From: Mycobacterium paraseoulense
Lineage (GTDB): Bacteria; Actinomycetota; Actinomycetes; Mycobacteriales; Mycobacteriaceae
DNA: 64,000 bases
Direction: 5' to 3'
Assembly: GCF_010731655.1 (NCBI RefSeq)
Contig: NZ_AP022619.1
Coordinates: 2,728,001 to 2,792,000 of the forward strand
Made by a program: the position numbers and the translations under genes. The stretch's first letter is position 1. Every line of letters starts with the position of its first letter. Shown in pieces: positions 54,787 to 64,000 of this stretch. The notes under the pieces were generated by a model, which made no database searches, was not told the origin of the DNA, and worked only from the letters and a program-made list of their open reading frames with translations.

Positions 54787-55872
54787 CTAGGCGAGCCGCT
54801 GCACGGCCGCGGCGATCCGCTCGTCGGTGGCCGTCAACGCGACGCGCACGTGCTGCGCGCCGCCCGGGCCGTAGAAGGCGCCGGGCGCCACCAGGATGCC
54901 GCGTTCGGCCAGCCACGCGACGCTGTCGCCGCAAGGCTCGCCGCGGGTGGCCCACAGATACAGGCCGGCTTCGGAGTGGTCGACGGCGAACCCGGCCGAG
55001 CGCAGCGCCGGCAGCAGCGCGGTCCGCCGCCGCTCGTACCGCTCCCGCTGCGCCAGCTCGTGGGCGTCGTCGTCCAGGGCGGCGACCATGGCCGCCTGCA
55101 CCGGCGTCGGCACCATCATCCCGGCGTGTTTGCGCACCGCCAGCAGCTCGGCGACCAGCTCGTGGTCTCCCGCGACGAACCCGGCCCGGTAACCGGCCAA
55201 CGACGAGCTCTTCGAGAGCGAGTGGATCGCGAGCAGGCCGCCATGGTCGCCGTCGCAGACCGACGGATGCAGGATCGACAGCGGCTGCGCCTCCCAGCCC
55301 AGGCCCAGATAGCACTCGTCGGATGCCACGACACTGCCGCGGTCGCGCGCCCAGCCGACCACTTTGCGCAGGTGGTCGACGCCCAGCACGCGGCCGGTCG
55401 GGTTGCTCGGCGAGTTGAGGTAGACCAGCGCCGGCGTTCGTGGGCCAATCTGGGTGAGCGAATCGGCGCGCAGCACCGGCGCCCCGGCGAGCCGGGCCCC
55501 GACGTCATAGGTCGGGTAGGCCAGCTCGGGCACCACGATCACGTCGGCGGGCCCCAACCCCAGCAGCGTCGGCAGCCAGGCGATGAGCTCCTTGCTGCCG
55601 ATCACGGGTAGCACGTCGGCCTCGGTGAGACCGCTGATGCCGAAGCGGCGGGCCAGCGCGGCGACCAGGGATTCGCGCAGTCGCGGGGTGCCGGCGGTGG
55701 CCGGATACCCGGACGCGGACCCGGCGGCGGCCAGCGCCTCGGAGATCACGGGCGCGACCGGGTCGACCGGCGTACCGACCGACAGGTCGACGATCCCGTC
55801 GGGATGGGCGCCGGCCCGTGCCTTCGCGTCGGCCAGGGTGTCCCAGGGGAACTCCGGCAGGGACGCCGACAC
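54787..55872 (-). CDS. dapC: N-succinyldiaminopimelate aminotransferase DapC
   Basis: This 361-residue protein is read from GTG 55872 (SASLPEFPWDTLADAKARAG), which gives the length of Rv1178 (362). The frame stays open upstream but overlaps ferredoxin. Class I/II PLP aminotransferase motifs are VIGSKELIAWLPTLLGLG, LVYLNSPSNPTGRVLGVDHL, SDECYLGLGWEA and the PLP Lys in SLSKSSSLAGYRAGFVAG (about 218). It makes N-succinyl-LL-diaminopimelate for lysine and peptidoglycan. It lies 44 bp after fdxC, as in M. tuberculosis (Rv1177-Rv1178). Confidence 0.95.
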   Translation of the reverse strand: MSASLPEFPWDTLADAKARAGAHPDGIVDLSVGTPVDPVAPVISEALAAAGSASGYPATAGTPRLRESLVAALARRFGISGLTEADVLPVIGSKELIAWLPTLLGLGPADVIVVPELAYPTYDVGARLAGAPVLRADSLTQIGPRTPALVYLNSPSNPTGRVLGVDHLRKVVGWARDRGSVVASDECYLGLGWEAQPLSILHPSVCDGDHGGLLAIHSLSKSSSLAGYRAGFVAGDHELVAELLAVRKHAGMMVPTPVQAAMVAALDDDAHELAQRERYERRRTALLPALRSAGFAVDHSEAGLYLWATRGEPCGDSVAWLAERGILVAPGAFYGPGGAQHVRVALTATDERIAAAVQRLA

Positions 55873-55916
55873 CCGTCGGCGCGGCCTTACCCCGGGCTCA
55901 TGGAGCACCGGCCCGC

Positions 55917-56243
55917 TCAGTCGCCCTCGCCCTGGGGCGGCAGGTCCTTGACTGCCTGCGGGTCGTTCTCGGTCATGCCGACCTTGGCCGCACCGCCCGG
56001 CGATCCCAGCTCGGTGAAGAAGTCCGCGTTGATCTGCGTGTACTGACTCCACTGCTCGGGCACGTCGTCTTCGTAGTAGATCGCTTCGACGGGACAGACC
56101 GGTTCGCAGGCCCCGCAGTCGACGCACTCGTCGGGGTGGATGTACAGCATCCGCGCGCCCTCGTAGATGCAATCGACCGGGCACTCCTCGATACAAGCCT
56201 TGTCTTTGATATCGACACAGGGCTCGGCGATCGTGTAGGTCAC
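55917..56243 (-). CDS. fdxC: 7Fe ferredoxin FdxC
   Basis: This 108-residue protein is read from GTG 56243 (TYTIAEPCVDIKDKACIEEC), with GGAGGAGA in front; the ATG at 56258 would bury that site. The Cys pattern CVDIKDKACIEECPVDC and CVDCGACEPVCP gives one 3Fe-4S and one 4Fe-4S cluster, as in mycobacterial FdxC. The C-terminal half, SQYTQINADFFTELGSPGGA, is the family tail. It is orthologous to Rv1177 and is an electron carrier, possibly for P450 or other reductases. It is divergent from the Rv1174c-like gene; the intervening fadH and Rv1176c of M. tuberculosis are missing. Confidence 0.97.
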   Translation of the reverse strand: MTYTIAEPCVDIKDKACIEECPVDCIYEGARMLYIHPDECVDCGACEPVCPVEAIYYEDDVPEQWSQYTQINADFFTELGSPGGAAKVGMTENDPQAVKDLPPQGEGD

Positions 56244-56611
56244 AGACGTCTCCTCCATGTACTACTTCGGTGGGCTGCTCTTCGGCTCGCGCCCGGTGCA
56301 CCGGCCGCTCCAGACAAAGCTTTCGGTTACTGATACTAGACGTTGCACATACACGTCAACCACTTGGCACGCCCGTTAAACTGACGATTTAAGACTGCCA
56401 GTCTCGGGTGCCGCGACCGGGGTCCGTTTCGCCGAGGGCGAACGGTCGCCACGGACCCCTGACCTGCACAAAGTCACGCCCCAGCGAGGCCCACCGATAG
56501 TCATTGCGCTGGAAGCACACTCGCGGCGCCTGGTAATCTCGATTCGGACGGCAGCCGCTGGCAGATGTCGTCGCCTTTGTAGCGGTGCATTAATCGGGGA
56601 AGGTGTCCACC
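56244..56611. other. Divergent promoter region with a 9-bp stem hairpin
   Basis: These 368 bp between fdxC and the Rv1174c-like gene hold no ORF I can support. GGGGTCCGT (56419-56427) pairs with ACGGACCCC (56451-56459), and inside it TTCGCC/GGCGAA (56428-56433 and 56437-56442) also pairs. In M. tuberculosis fadH and Rv1176c lie here, so the hairpin may be a terminator left after their loss, or an RNA leader. Confidence 0.5.
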
Positions 56612-56944
56612 ATGAGGCTGTCGTTGACCAAATTGACCGTTGCCGTCGGTAGTGCGGCCGTGGCGCTGACCGCCGGCGCGGGAATCGCTGCCGCGGATCC
56701 GTCGGACGCGATCATCAACACCACGTGCAACTACGGGCAGGTCATCGCCGCGCTCAACGCCGCCGATCCGGCGGCCGCCGCGCAGTTGAACAGCTCGCCG
56801 ATGGCGCAGTCCTACATCCGCAGCTTCCTGGCCTCGCCGCCGCCGAAGCGCCAGCAGATGGCCCAGCAGATCCAGGCCATGCCGTCGGCGATGAAGTACT
56901 ACGACGACATCAACCAGGTCGCGGTCACCTGTAACAACTTCTGA
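56612..56944 (+). CDS. Secreted hemophore-related protein, Rv1174c (TB8.4)-like
   Basis: This 110-residue protein starts at ATG 56612, eight bases after GGAAGG. A signal peptide is clear: MRLSLTKLTVAVGSAAVALT, then a likely cleavage after AGIAAA before DPSD (about residue 29). The mature part has two Cys (CNYGQVIAALNAADP and the final TCNNF), expected to form a disulfide, and the helical SYIRSFLASPPPKRQQMAQQ. It matches Rv1174c, the low-molecular-weight T-cell antigen of the same length, and the Rv0203/Rv1174c hemophore-related family. Heme binding here is not proven. Confidence 0.94.
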   Translation: MRLSLTKLTVAVGSAAVALTAGAGIAAADPSDAIINTTCNYGQVIAALNAADPAAAAQLNSSPMAQSYIRSFLASPPPKRQQMAQQIQAMPSAMKYYDDINQVAVTCNNF

Positions 56945-56955
56945 GTCGACGCGGT

Positions 56956-57615
56956 TCAGTAACCGCTGAGCAGGCAGCGCACGCGGCCGAGCGTCTCCGG
57001 TCCGACGCGGCTGCGGATTCGCGACGGGTCCGCGGGCTTACGGCCCCATAGCAGCAGGACGTGGGCGGCCGGATCGGTCTCCAGCGTGGCGGCGCCTTCG
57101 GGCTCGGCGAGTTCGATCGTGGTAGTGCCGGCTTCCGCGCCGAGGACGACGTCTTCGGTACCGGGAGCCCGCACCCGCGCCCGGGCCGCCGCGTCGTCCC
57201 CGGTGATGTCCCAACCGTGCAGCACGAGTTCTTCGCGCATGTGTTCGGCGAACCAGGGCACCTTCATCGTGCGGCCCGTCCAGGCGACATCGGTGTCCCG
57301 GGGCACCTCGTCGGCCGCCGCCGCGACGCGGCCGAGGCCGGCCATCCGCTCGAGCAGCGCGTCCCACAGGTCCGCGTCGTTCAAAGCGCGCAGCGGGCCC
57401 TCGCGCTCGTCGAAACCCCGGGTGCCGATGGCTTCGCCTTCCAGGTGGGCGGCCAGCACTCGGGCGAGTTCCTCGGCGTTTCCGGCCTGATGGACGACGA
57501 TGTCGCGCACCGTCCAGGCGTCGCACCAGGTGCCCGCATCGGGCCGTCGCCGCTGCACCGCGTCGGCGAACGGCCCCCACTCCGGGAACCGGTCGGAGTC
57601 GATCCGTCGGTTCAC
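56956..57615 (-). CDS. Maleylpyruvate isomerase/DinB-type mycothiol-dependent protein
   Basis: This 219-residue protein starts at GTG 57615. The N-terminal four-helix metal-binding part has FPEWGPFADAVQRRRPDAGT, WCDAWTVRDIVVHQAGNAEE with His near 42, and WFAEHMREELVLHGWDITG near residue 125, whose His residues complete the metal site. The C-terminal part is small and mixed. The layout fits the mycothiol-dependent maleylpyruvate isomerase family, which uses mycothiol in detoxification. The substrate is unknown. I do not recall a gene here in M. tuberculosis, where fbiC and Rv1174c are adjacent, so this may be an insertion. mshB (mycothiol) is nearby by chance of the backbone. Confidence 0.8.
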   Translation of the reverse strand: MNRRIDSDRFPEWGPFADAVQRRRPDAGTWCDAWTVRDIVVHQAGNAEELARVLAAHLEGEAIGTRGFDEREGPLRALNDADLWDALLERMAGLGRVAAAADEVPRDTDVAWTGRTMKVPWFAEHMREELVLHGWDITGDDAAARARVRAPGTEDVVLGAEAGTTTIELAEPEGAATLETDPAAHVLLLWGRKPADPSRIRSRVGPETLGRVRCLLSGY

Positions 57616-57645
57616 GGCATCGGGTATACCCGCCGCCTCCAGCCG

Positions 57646-60216
57646 CTAAGCCGCCCGCGGCGCGTACGTGGTGGTGCGTTGGCGCGCCGGGCGCCCGATG
57701 CCCTCGGCGATCGCGGTCAGCTCCTCGACGGTCTTGGCCGACCCGTGCTCCGACCCGGCCATCCGCGAGATGGTCTCCTCCATCAGCGTGCCGCCCAGAT
57801 CGTTGGCCCCCCCGTTGAGCATCACCTGTGTGCGCTCGACACCCAGCTTGACCCAACTGGTCTGGATCTGGGATATGCGGCCGTGCAGCATGATTCGCGC
57901 CAACGCGTGCACGGCACGGTTGTCGCGGTGGGTGGGCCCGGGCCGGGCCGCGCCGGCCAGGTACAGCGGTGAGCTCTGGTGCACGAACGGCAGCGGCACG
58001 AACTCGGTGAACCCGCCGGTGCGGTCCTGAATGCCCCTCAGCACGTTGAGGTGGCCGACCCAGTGCCGCGGGCTGTCGACGTGCCCGTACATCATCGTCG
58101 ACGACGACCGCAGGCCCACCTCGTGCGCGGTGGTCACGATGTCGATCCATTCCGACGTCGGCAGCTTGCCCTTGGTCAGCACCCAGCGCACCTCGTCGTC
58201 GAGGATCTCCGCGGCGGTGCCCGGGATGGTGTCCAGCCCGGCCTCGCGCAGGCTGATCAGCCACTCGCGCACGCTGAGCCCGCTCTTGGTCACGCCGTTG
58301 GCGATCTCCATCGGCGAGAAGGCGTGCACGTGCATCGACGGCACCCGCGCCTTGACCGCGCGGACCAGATCGGCGTAGCCGGTGACCGGCAGCTCCGGGT
58401 CGATGCCGCCCTGCATGCAGACCTCGGTGGCGCCCTCGACGTGCGCCTCCCAGGCGCGGTCGGCCACCTCCCCGGTGGACAACGAGTACGCGTCGGCGTC
58501 GCCCTTGCGCTGAGCGAACGCGCAGAACCGGCACCCGGTGTAGCAGATGTTGGTGAAGTTGATGTTGCGGTTCACCACGAACGTCACGTCGTCACCCACG
58601 ACGTCGCGGCGCAGTGAGTCCGCCAGCGCGGCAACGGCTTCCAGCGCCGGCCCGTCGGCGGTCGCCAGCGCCAGATACTCACCGTCGGTGCAGCCGGCGG
58701 GATCGCGCTCGGCGGCCCGCAGCGCGGCGAGCACATCGGTGTCGATGCGCTCGGGGGCCCGCGCGGTCAGCTCGTGCACGTGCGCGCGGATCGATTCCCA
58801 GTCGCCGAAGGCGCTGTCCAGATCGCTGCGCGCCTCGGTGGCGCGGCCCTCGGTGTCGATCGCGGCGTTGAGGTCGATGCGCCCGGCCGACGCGACGTCG
58901 TCGGGCTCCTGCCAGGGCAGGCCCACCGGGTTGACGTCGCGGGCCAGGCCGGTCGCCGGGTCGGCCAGCGCCAGCACGTGTCCACGCACCCGCGGGTCGA
59001 TCCACGCCGCCCCCGCCTGCACGTACTTGGGCTGGGCGGTCAAGCGCTGAACCAGTTCGTATCCGGCCCGCGCGGTCAGCTCGGCCAGCTCGTCCAGCGC
59101 GGGCCACGGCCGCTCCGGGTTGACGTGATCGGGCGTCAGCGGCGACACCCCGCCCCAGTCGTCGACCCCGGCACCCACCAGCGCCAGGCACTCGTCGCCC
59201 GAGACCAGGTTGGGCGGCGCCTGGATGCGCATGCCGGGGCCCAGCACCAACCGTGCGACCGCCACCGTCGCCAGGTAATCTTCGATCCCCGCGTCGGGAA
59301 CGGCGGCCATCGCGGTGTGTTCCTTGGCCCGGAAGTTCTGCACGATCACCTCTTGGACGTGCCCGAACTCCTTGTGCGACTTGCGGATCGCGTGCAAGGT
59401 CTCGGCACGTTCGGTCAGCGTCTCGCCGATGCCGACCAGCAGGCCGGTCGTGAACGGAATGGACAGCCGGCCCGCATCGGTGAGCGTGCGCAGCCGTACC
59501 GCCGGGTCTTTGTCCGGGCTGCCGTAGTGCGCAAGGCCTTTCGTCTCGAACAGCCGTCGCGACGTCGTCTCGAGCATCATCCCCATCGACGGCGCCACCG
59601 GCTTCAGCCGGGCCATCTCCGACCAACTCATCACGCCGGGGTTCAGGTGCGGCAGCAGCCCGGTTTCTTCGAGCACCCGGATGGCCATGGCCCGCACGTA
59701 GGACAGCGTGGAGTCGTACCCCCGTTCGCCGAGCCACTGCCCCGCCTCCGGCCATCGATCCTCGGGCCGGTCGCCGAGAGTGAAAAGTGCTTCCTTGCAA
59801 CCAAATTCGGCTCCGCGGCGGGCGATGTCGAGGATCTCATCGGGTTCGAGGTACATGCCCGACCCCTGCGCGCGCAGCTTGCCCGGCACCGTGACGAAGG
59901 TGCAGTAATGGCAGGTGTCGCGGCACAAATGGGTGACCGGGATGAACACCTTGCGCGAATAGGTGATCGGCAACCCGCCGCCGGGGCCGCGCCGGCCGGC
60001 CGACACCAACCCCGCGTCGCGCACCCGCGCGGCGCTGGCGCACAGATCCGCGAGGTCCTCGCCGCGCGCGGTCATCGCGACCGCGGCCTCATCGACGTTG
60101 AGCGCAACGCCGTCTCGGGCGCGGCGCAGCACCCGCCGCAACGCCGAGGCGCTGGTCTTCGGCAAAACCACAGGATTAGGAAGAGCGGTAGGCTCCTCGC
60201 CCGGAGTCAGCGGCAC
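57646..60216 (-). CDS. fbiC: 7,8-didemethyl-8-hydroxy-5-deazariboflavin synthase FbiC
   Basis: This 856-residue protein is read from GTG 60216, giving the length of Rv1173. An ATG at 60264 with GGAAG in front would add 16 residues and is also possible. It has two radical SAM halves: the CofG-like half has CRDTCHYC (Cys x3 Cys x2 Cys, near residue 82) and the CofH-like half has CYTGCRFC near residue 562. It joins tyrosine and a ribityl pyrimidine to make FO, the F420 precursor. [13 protein letters not shown] and [20 protein letters not shown] segments are kept. F420 serves redox enzymes in mycobacteria. Confidence 0.97.
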   Translation of the reverse strand: MPLTPGEEPTALPNPVVLPKTSASALRRVLRRARDGVALNVDEAAVAMTARGEDLADLCASAARVRDAGLVSAGRRGPGGGLPITYSRKVFIPVTHLCRDTCHYCTFVTVPGKLRAQGSGMYLEPDEILDIARRGAEFGCKEALFTLGDRPEDRWPEAGQWLGERGYDSTLSYVRAMAIRVLEETGLLPHLNPGVMSWSEMARLKPVAPSMGMMLETTSRRLFETKGLAHYGSPDKDPAVRLRTLTDAGRLSIPFTTGLLVGIGETLTERAETLHAIRKSHKEFGHVQEVIVQNFRAKEHTAMAAVPDAGIEDYLATVAVARLVLGPGMRIQAPPNLVSGDECLALVGAGVDDWGGVSPLTPDHVNPERPWPALDELAELTARAGYELVQRLTAQPKYVQAGAAWIDPRVRGHVLALADPATGLARDVNPVGLPWQEPDDVASAGRIDLNAAIDTEGRATEARSDLDSAFGDWESIRAHVHELTARAPERIDTDVLAALRAAERDPAGCTDGEYLALATADGPALEAVAALADSLRRDVVGDDVTFVVNRNINFTNICYTGCRFCAFAQRKGDADAYSLSTGEVADRAWEAHVEGATEVCMQGGIDPELPVTGYADLVRAVKARVPSMHVHAFSPMEIANGVTKSGLSVREWLISLREAGLDTIPGTAAEILDDEVRWVLTKGKLPTSEWIDIVTTAHEVGLRSSSTMMYGHVDSPRHWVGHLNVLRGIQDRTGGFTEFVPLPFVHQSSPLYLAGAARPGPTHRDNRAVHALARIMLHGRISQIQTSWVKLGVERTQVMLNGGANDLGGTLMEETISRMAGSEHGSAKTVEELTAIAEGIGRPARQRTTTYAPRAA

Positions 60217-60373
60217 CTTCGTGTAACTTCCCCACGATCGAATTTCATCCGCGTGTCCCAACATGTGAAATTTTCTTCCGACCCGTGCGGGCCCGGTCTG
60301 CGCAACAGTCAACAGTAGCGGCAGGTCCACCCCGGCGAGCGGGGACGTCCCGGCCCCGAGGGGCGCACGAACG

Positions 60374-60790
60374 TCAGGACGGGTGGCCGCGCCGCCACAG
60401 CACCCAGAGCGGCGGGGCGACACCCAGCACGATCAGCAGCAGGGCCCCGTAGGCCATCAGCCCACGACCCCCCAGGATGACGTCGTCGGCCGGGCCGCCC
60501 ATGCTGATCGCCGCCACCGTGAGCAGCCAGGTCCACAGCGGCAGCGCGGCCAGCCGCGACGACGTGGTCCACCGGCCGGCGGCCCAGACCAGTGCGGCAT
60601 TGACCAGACCCGAAATCAATCCGCTGATGGGAAACGGAACCGCCCCGATATAGGAAGGCAGCAGCAGGGCCCCGGCGAGTGCGGAGAGGACTCCGTCGAC
60701 GGCGAGCAGCGCCAGGACCACGAAACGGATCGCGGGGTCCGTCGCGCCGCCGTCTTCGAGGGACGCGGCGCGCGGCTTTGTTGCGGTCAG
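60374..60790 (-). CDS. Rv1171-like small membrane protein
   Basis: This protein of about 138 residues has four hydrophobic helices: [58 protein letters not shown] and [20 protein letters not shown]. The start is not obvious. CTG 60790 overlaps the stop of the preceding 35-codon gene in the same NTGA manner as the other coupled genes here, so I prefer it; TTG 60862 or a later GTG are alternatives. By position it is the Rv1171 homologue, between mshB and fbiC. Its function is unknown. Confidence 0.6.
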   Translation of the reverse strand: MTATKPRAASLEDGGATDPAIRFVVLALLAVDGVLSALAGALLLPSYIGAVPFPISGLISGLVNAALVWAAGRWTTSSRLAALPLWTWLLTVAAISMGGPADDVILGGRGLMAYGALLLIVLGVAPPLWVLWRRGHPS

Positions 60791-60894
60791 GTCGGAACGC
60801 TGTCGATGTTGGAGAGAATCGAGCCGATAACCCACTGCAGGCTGTCGAGCCGGTCCTGCCAATGCTGCTGATTAGGGTCCAGGTCGGGGTCCAT
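60787..60894 (-). CDS. 35-residue conserved-looking small protein between mshB and the Rv1171-like gene
   Basis: The gene starts at ATG 60894, seven bases after GGAAGG, a textbook ribosome site. The product is MDPDLDPNQQHWQDRLDSLQ followed by [15 protein letters not shown]: acidic, probably an amphipathic helix and soluble. It is 34 bp downstream of mshB and its TGA overlaps the next start by four bases, so it is part of the mshB transcript. It is too short for most annotation pipelines. Its function is unknown. Confidence 0.6.
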   Translation of the reverse strand: MDPDLDPNQQHWQDRLDSLQWVIGSILSNIDSVPT

Positions 60895-60928
60895 GCGAAA
60901 TCCTTCCGTGGCTGCCTGATTGGCAAGC

Positions 60929-61831
60929 CTACCGCGTGACGACCGGGGTGAAATCAAGCCCGGCAAGCAAATCTGTTTCCCAGCCCCGCCCGTCGCGCTC
61001 CCCCGCTGCGCCGGCGGCCAGCACGTAGTGCTCCTCCGCCAGGATCGGCAGCGCCATATTGTTCGACAGGGCACAGGCCCGGCCGGTGGGCCCGACGACC
61101 ACTTGCGTGGCGTGGGCGGCCAGCGCCGCCCTCTTCGCCGCCCACGCCTCGGGGGCCGGCTCGATGACGGCGTCGATGTCGGCGTCCACGTACCCGAAGC
61201 CGAACTCCTCCTCCGGCGGGATGGTCCACCCGGGCAGCAGATCCTCGCCGGTCAGGGCGTGCAGCCCCGCCATGAAGGCGCTCGTCGCGAACACCGACCA
61301 GTAGAACTTCGGCACGGTCCACGGCTCGCCGGGAAAGTCGCCGGAGCCGGCGGCGGCCACGGCGCCCGTCGTGACGGTGTGGGTGTGCACGTGGTCGGGG
61401 TGGCCGTAGCCGCCGCCGGGGTCGTAGGTCACGACGACGTGCGGGCGGTGCTCGCGAATGACGGCGACCAGCTCGCCGACGGCCTCGCGCTCGTCGGCGT
61501 CGATGAACCGACGGCGCCGCCGCCCGGGCGTGCCCTCCATGCCCGAGTCGCGCCAGCGCCCCGCGCCGCCCAGGTAATGGGGTGCGCCGACGCCCAGCGC
61601 ACGCAGCGCGTCGGTGAGCTCGCCGATGCGGTAGCCCCCCAACTGATCCGCGCGATCGACGGCCAGCTCCGCCCAGCGATCGCCGATCACCTCGCCCTCC
61701 TCGCCGAGCGTGCAGGTGACGACGCGGACGTCCGCCCCGCGGGCGGTGTAGTGGGCGATGGTGGCGCCGTTGCTGAGGCTCTCGTCGTCCGGATGCGCGT
61801 GGACGAACAGCAGCCGTGGCGTCTCGGGCAT
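60929..61831 (-). CDS. mshB: GlcNAc-Ins deacetylase MshB (mycothiol biosynthesis)
   Basis: This 300-residue zinc enzyme removes acetate from GlcNAc-inositol, the second dedicated step to mycothiol. The metal site is [20 protein letters not shown] (His and Asp near 13-16) and [20 protein letters not shown] (His near 145). The catalytic Asp is in [26 protein letters not shown] and [14 protein letters not shown] are kept. It is orthologous to Rv1170. It is the first gene of a leftward run with the 35-codon gene and the Rv1171-like gene; fbiC follows. Confidence 0.96.
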   Translation of the reverse strand: MPETPRLLFVHAHPDDESLSNGATIAHYTARGADVRVVTCTLGEEGEVIGDRWAELAVDRADQLGGYRIGELTDALRALGVGAPHYLGGAGRWRDSGMEGTPGRRRRRFIDADEREAVGELVAVIREHRPHVVVTYDPGGGYGHPDHVHTHTVTTGAVAAAGSGDFPGEPWTVPKFYWSVFATSAFMAGLHALTGEDLLPGWTIPPEEEFGFGYVDADIDAVIEPAPEAWAAKRAALAAHATQVVVGPTGRACALSNNMALPILAEEHYVLAAGAAGERDGRGWETDLLAGLDFTPVVTR

Positions 61832-61910
61832 GGACGCACCCTACCGCGCGGCGCCCGGCGTCGACGGTCTCGTCGCAGCCGATAGGAACGCATACGGCTA
61901 CTATCGAGGG

Positions 61911-62525
61911 ATGCCGCAGCTAACCCAGACCGCCCCGGCCGGCGGCCGGAGCCGCCGTCGGGGCGAGGTCCTCGAACGGGCGCTCTACGAGGCCACTCTG
62001 GCCGAACTGGCCGAGGTCGGCTACGGCGGTCTGACGATGGAGGGGATCGCGGCGCGCGCCCACACCGGCAAGGCGGCCCTGTACCGGCGCTGGACCACCA
62101 AGTGCGAGCTGGTGCATGCCGCCCTGGTCCACACCCTGCCGCCCGTGCCCGAGGCCCGGCCCGGCCGCTCGGCCCGGGAGAACCTGCTGACGGTGTTCAC
62201 CGCCCACCGCGACGTCTGCGCCGGGAAGACCGCTTTCCCGGGCATGGCCACCGTCAACCAGCTCCTGCACGAACCGGAGATGCGCGCCATCTTCGCCGAC
62301 GCCGTGGTGGCCCCGCGCCTGCAGATCGTCGAATCGATCCTGCAGGCCGCCGTGGCGGAGGGTGACCTCGATCCGGAGATGATCACCCCGCTGACCGCAC
62401 GCATCGGCCCGGCCTTGATCAACCAGCATTTCCTGCTGACCGGATCGCCGCCGAACCGCCGGGAGCTGGCGCTCATCGTCGACGCGGTGATACCGCCGCG
62501 CAAGGCGCGGGCGGCCTCCGACTAG
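61911..62525 (+). CDS. TetR family regulator (Rv1167c-like)
   Basis: This 204-residue protein starts at ATG 61911. The helix-turn-helix has VLERALYEATLAELAEVGYG and EGIAARAHTGKAALYRRWTT (about residues 20-62). The C-terminal domain has AFPGMATVNQLLHEPEMRAI. There is no ribosome site and a possible TACTAT -10 lies 8-13 bp before the ATG, so a leaderless mRNA is likely. It is divergent from mshB and convergent with lpqW, matching Rv1167c. PPE17 and PE11, which sit beside it in M. tuberculosis, are missing. Confidence 0.92.
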   Translation: MPQLTQTAPAGGRSRRRGEVLERALYEATLAELAEVGYGGLTMEGIAARAHTGKAALYRRWTTKCELVHAALVHTLPPVPEARPGRSARENLLTVFTAHRDVCAGKTAFPGMATVNQLLHEPEMRAIFADAVVAPRLQIVESILQAAVAEGDLDPEMITPLTARIGPALINQHFLLTGSPPNRRELALIVDAVIPPRKARAASD

Positions 62526-62553
62526 GGCGCGACCACAGACCGGCGAGGCCGGC

Positions 62554-64000
62554 TCAGGGCCCGGTCTTGATCCATTGGCCGGCGTCGCCGACGATCCCGA
62601 CCGGCACTGCACCCGAGAGGCTGACGTTCTGCACGCTGGGGCCCGCGGCCACGATCGTGGTGTCCTGCAGGATCGGCAGCACGGTCGACATGTTCCACAG
62701 TCGCGGCTCGACCGCGGTGATCACGTCGTTGATGTTCTTGGTGCCGTTGAGCGCGGCGTCGATGTTCGACTGCACGCTGCGATCGCAGATCCCGGTGAGG
62801 TTCGACGGCGCCTGCACCAGCGCGTTGGGGTCCGCCGGGCGGCTGGGCGGGGTCGAGGTCGGTGTCGTGGCGGAGGTGGCGGGCGCGGTGGTGGTCGGCG
62901 AGGACGGGGTGGTGGTCGGCCCCGTCGACGTCGGTACCTGCGTCGCCTGCAGCGCCGGGCAGCCGTACCGCGACGCCAGGCGCGTCGCCAGGCTCCCGCC
63001 CGCCTGGTGCCAGCCGATGATCGCGTCCACCTGGTTGTTGTTCAGCGCGTCCCGATACAGCGTCACCGGGTCCAGCGCGAGCACGCTGGCGGCGATGCCC
63101 ACATTGCGCAACTGGTCGGCCGCGGTGTTGGCCACGGCCACCGACGTCGGGTCGTTGGCCGCCACTCCGATGACCAGCGACAGCTGTTGGCCGTCCTTGC
63201 TGATCCGGCCGCGGATTACTTCGGGCGGCCCGTTGTTCGCCGGGGTCGGCGCCGGCGACGCCGACGAGTTGCCCTCCACCTTGTAACCGGATCCCTCCAA
63301 CAACCCCAGCGCCGCCGGCGTCGTCATCGCGGGCGGTGCGGTCGGTTCGTAGCCCGGGTCGCTGGGCGCGCGGATCTGGGCCTGGTCGAGCGTGACCGTG
63401 TTGTCGCTGCCCGCGCCCACCGCCGCCAGCAGGTCGACGTCGAGCAGCCCCAGGATCGCCTTGCGCACCTGCGCGTCGGCCAGCTTGGGCTCGTTGGCCC
63501 GCAACGTCAGCTGCATGACCCGGGGCGTCACGATCCGGGCGGTGCGCACGTCGGGGATGGCGGACAGCTGCGCGAACGCCGCCGATCCGCCGTGCACCTG
63601 GGCCACCTGGGTGTCGCCGTTGCGGACCGAATCGGCCAGCGCCGCAGGCGCTCCGGCGCGCCGGAACAGGATGAGCGCGGGCTTGGCCGGTGATCCCCAG
63701 TAGCGGTCGTTGCGGGCCACCAGGATCTCGTCGCGCTGCGGATCGATGCTCTCCACGCGGAACTGGCCGCCGGTGACCGGCAGCGCCCGGGCCAGCCCGG
63801 ACGCGAACCCGCCCGGCACGTCCTTGACGATGTGCGCCGGAAGGATGTTGCTGAACAGCTCTTTCCACGACGGATACGGCTGGGCGAAGGTGACCACCGC
63901 CTGCTTGCCGCCCTCGAGCGACTGCACGCCGGTGATCAGGTCGTAGCCGGCCGGGTCGATGACGCCGGGCTGGCTGACCATCTGCCGCCACAGGTACCAG
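62554..64000 (-). CDS. lpqW: Lipoprotein LpqW, C-terminal part (5' end beyond window)
   Basis: About 481 residues of the C-terminal part are present; the frame stays open to the right edge ([13 protein letters not shown]...). It has the fold of solute-binding proteins for peptides: [59 protein letters not shown] and [15 protein letters not shown] low-complexity Thr/Pro/Ser stretch ([20 protein letters not shown]) lies at about 350-400 of this part. LpqW acts at the branch between phosphatidylinositol mannoside and lipoarabinomannan synthesis. It is orthologous to Rv1166. The signal peptide and lipobox are outside the window. Confidence 0.93.
   Translation of the reverse strand, partial: WYLWRQMVSQPGVIDPAGYDLITGVQSLEGGKQAVVTFAQPYPSWKELFSNILPAHIVKDVPGGFASGLARALPVTGGQFRVESIDPQRDEILVARNDRYWGSPAKPALILFRRAGAPAALADSVRNGDTQVAQVHGGSAAFAQLSAIPDVRTARIVTPRVMQLTLRANEPKLADAQVRKAILGLLDVDLLAAVGAGSDNTVTLDQAQIRAPSDPGYEPTAPPAMTTPAALGLLEGSGYKVEGNSSASPAPTPANNGPPEVIRGRISKDGQQLSLVIGVAANDPTSVAVANTAADQLRNVGIAASVLALDPVTLYRDALNNNQVDAIIGWHQAGGSLATRLASRYGCPALQATQVPTSTGPTTTPSSPTTTAPATSATTPTSTPPSRPADPNALVQAPSNLTGICDRSVQSNIDAALNGTKNINDVITAVEPRLWNMSTVLPILQDTTIVAAGPSVQNVSLSGAVPVGIVGDAGQWIKTGP

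Noticed and set aside
1..64000. tRNA, rRNA, CRISPR arrays, insertion sequences, integrases and DosR-type boxes
   Set aside because: I looked for CCA-ended cloverleaf patterns, regular short repeats, transposase motifs and GGGACT-N-AGTCCC boxes, and found none that I could support by eye.

Overview
The window is high-GC actinobacterial DNA from a Mycobacterium, most likely a slow-growing non-tuberculous species (inference). The evidence is two PPE genes, a Mas-type polyketide synthase, a FadD/FAAL, mycothiol (mshB) and F420 (fbiC) biosynthesis genes, and a gene order that follows M. tuberculosis Rv1166-Rv1188 in inverted orientation. That collinear backbone is lpqW, a TetR gene, mshB, an Rv1171-like gene, fbiC, an Rv1174c-like gene, fdxC, dapC, the PKS, then fadD21, pruC, pruA and pruB. 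Homologues of fadH, Rv1176c, PE11/PPE17, PE12, papA3, mmpL10 and chp2 are not seen at their expected places.

Bases 1-12200 form a redox/metal stress island. Three leftward units carry (a) an NDH-2-like dehydrogenase, a sulfite-oxidase-fold protein, a ferredoxin-reductase-like flavoprotein, a DUF6510 protein and a DUF421 protein; (b) a Cys-rich four-helix copper protein, a DUF5709 protein and an LpdA paralogue; (c) an SDR, MsrB, MsrA, transaldolase and a membrane protein. A SigH-like ECF sigma gene faces the other way. A composite double-dyad element (core TCAYCCGGRTGAA, then 9-10 bp, then GGGYGRYGAC) lies upstream of each of the three units and of the sigma gene. This is the best candidate here for an undescribed regulon.

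Bases 12500-15100 hold small regulators and enzymes. Bases 15300-26300 hold a divergent catabolic cluster: CoA-transferase and aldehyde dehydrogenase leftward; P450, two acyl-CoA dehydrogenases, a split ChsH2-like pair, a ChsH1-like protein, an Ltp2-like aldolase, an alcohol-dehydrogenase remnant and a TetR gene rightward. It is a paralogue of the cholesterol igr operon and probably removes a side chain from another steroid or isoprenoid substrate.

Bases 26400-32435 are the proline utilisation genes, their regulator and a FAAL. Bases 32440-42000 are a leftward accessory block with two NarK-type transporters, APS kinase, single-chain ATP sulfurylase, a small unknown protein, a sulfotransferase, an HPP-like membrane protein and a cation/proton antiporter. 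It looks like a sulfate activation and sulfation module placed between the FAAL and the PKS where the polyacyltrehalose genes would be expected. About 1 kb of DNA without a convincing gene follows, then a small ORF with a hairpin, two tandem PPE genes, the PKS, an unusual APC permease with a C-terminal OB-like domain, and the conserved backbone to lpqW, which runs off the right edge. No tRNA, rRNA, CRISPR array or insertion sequence was recognised.
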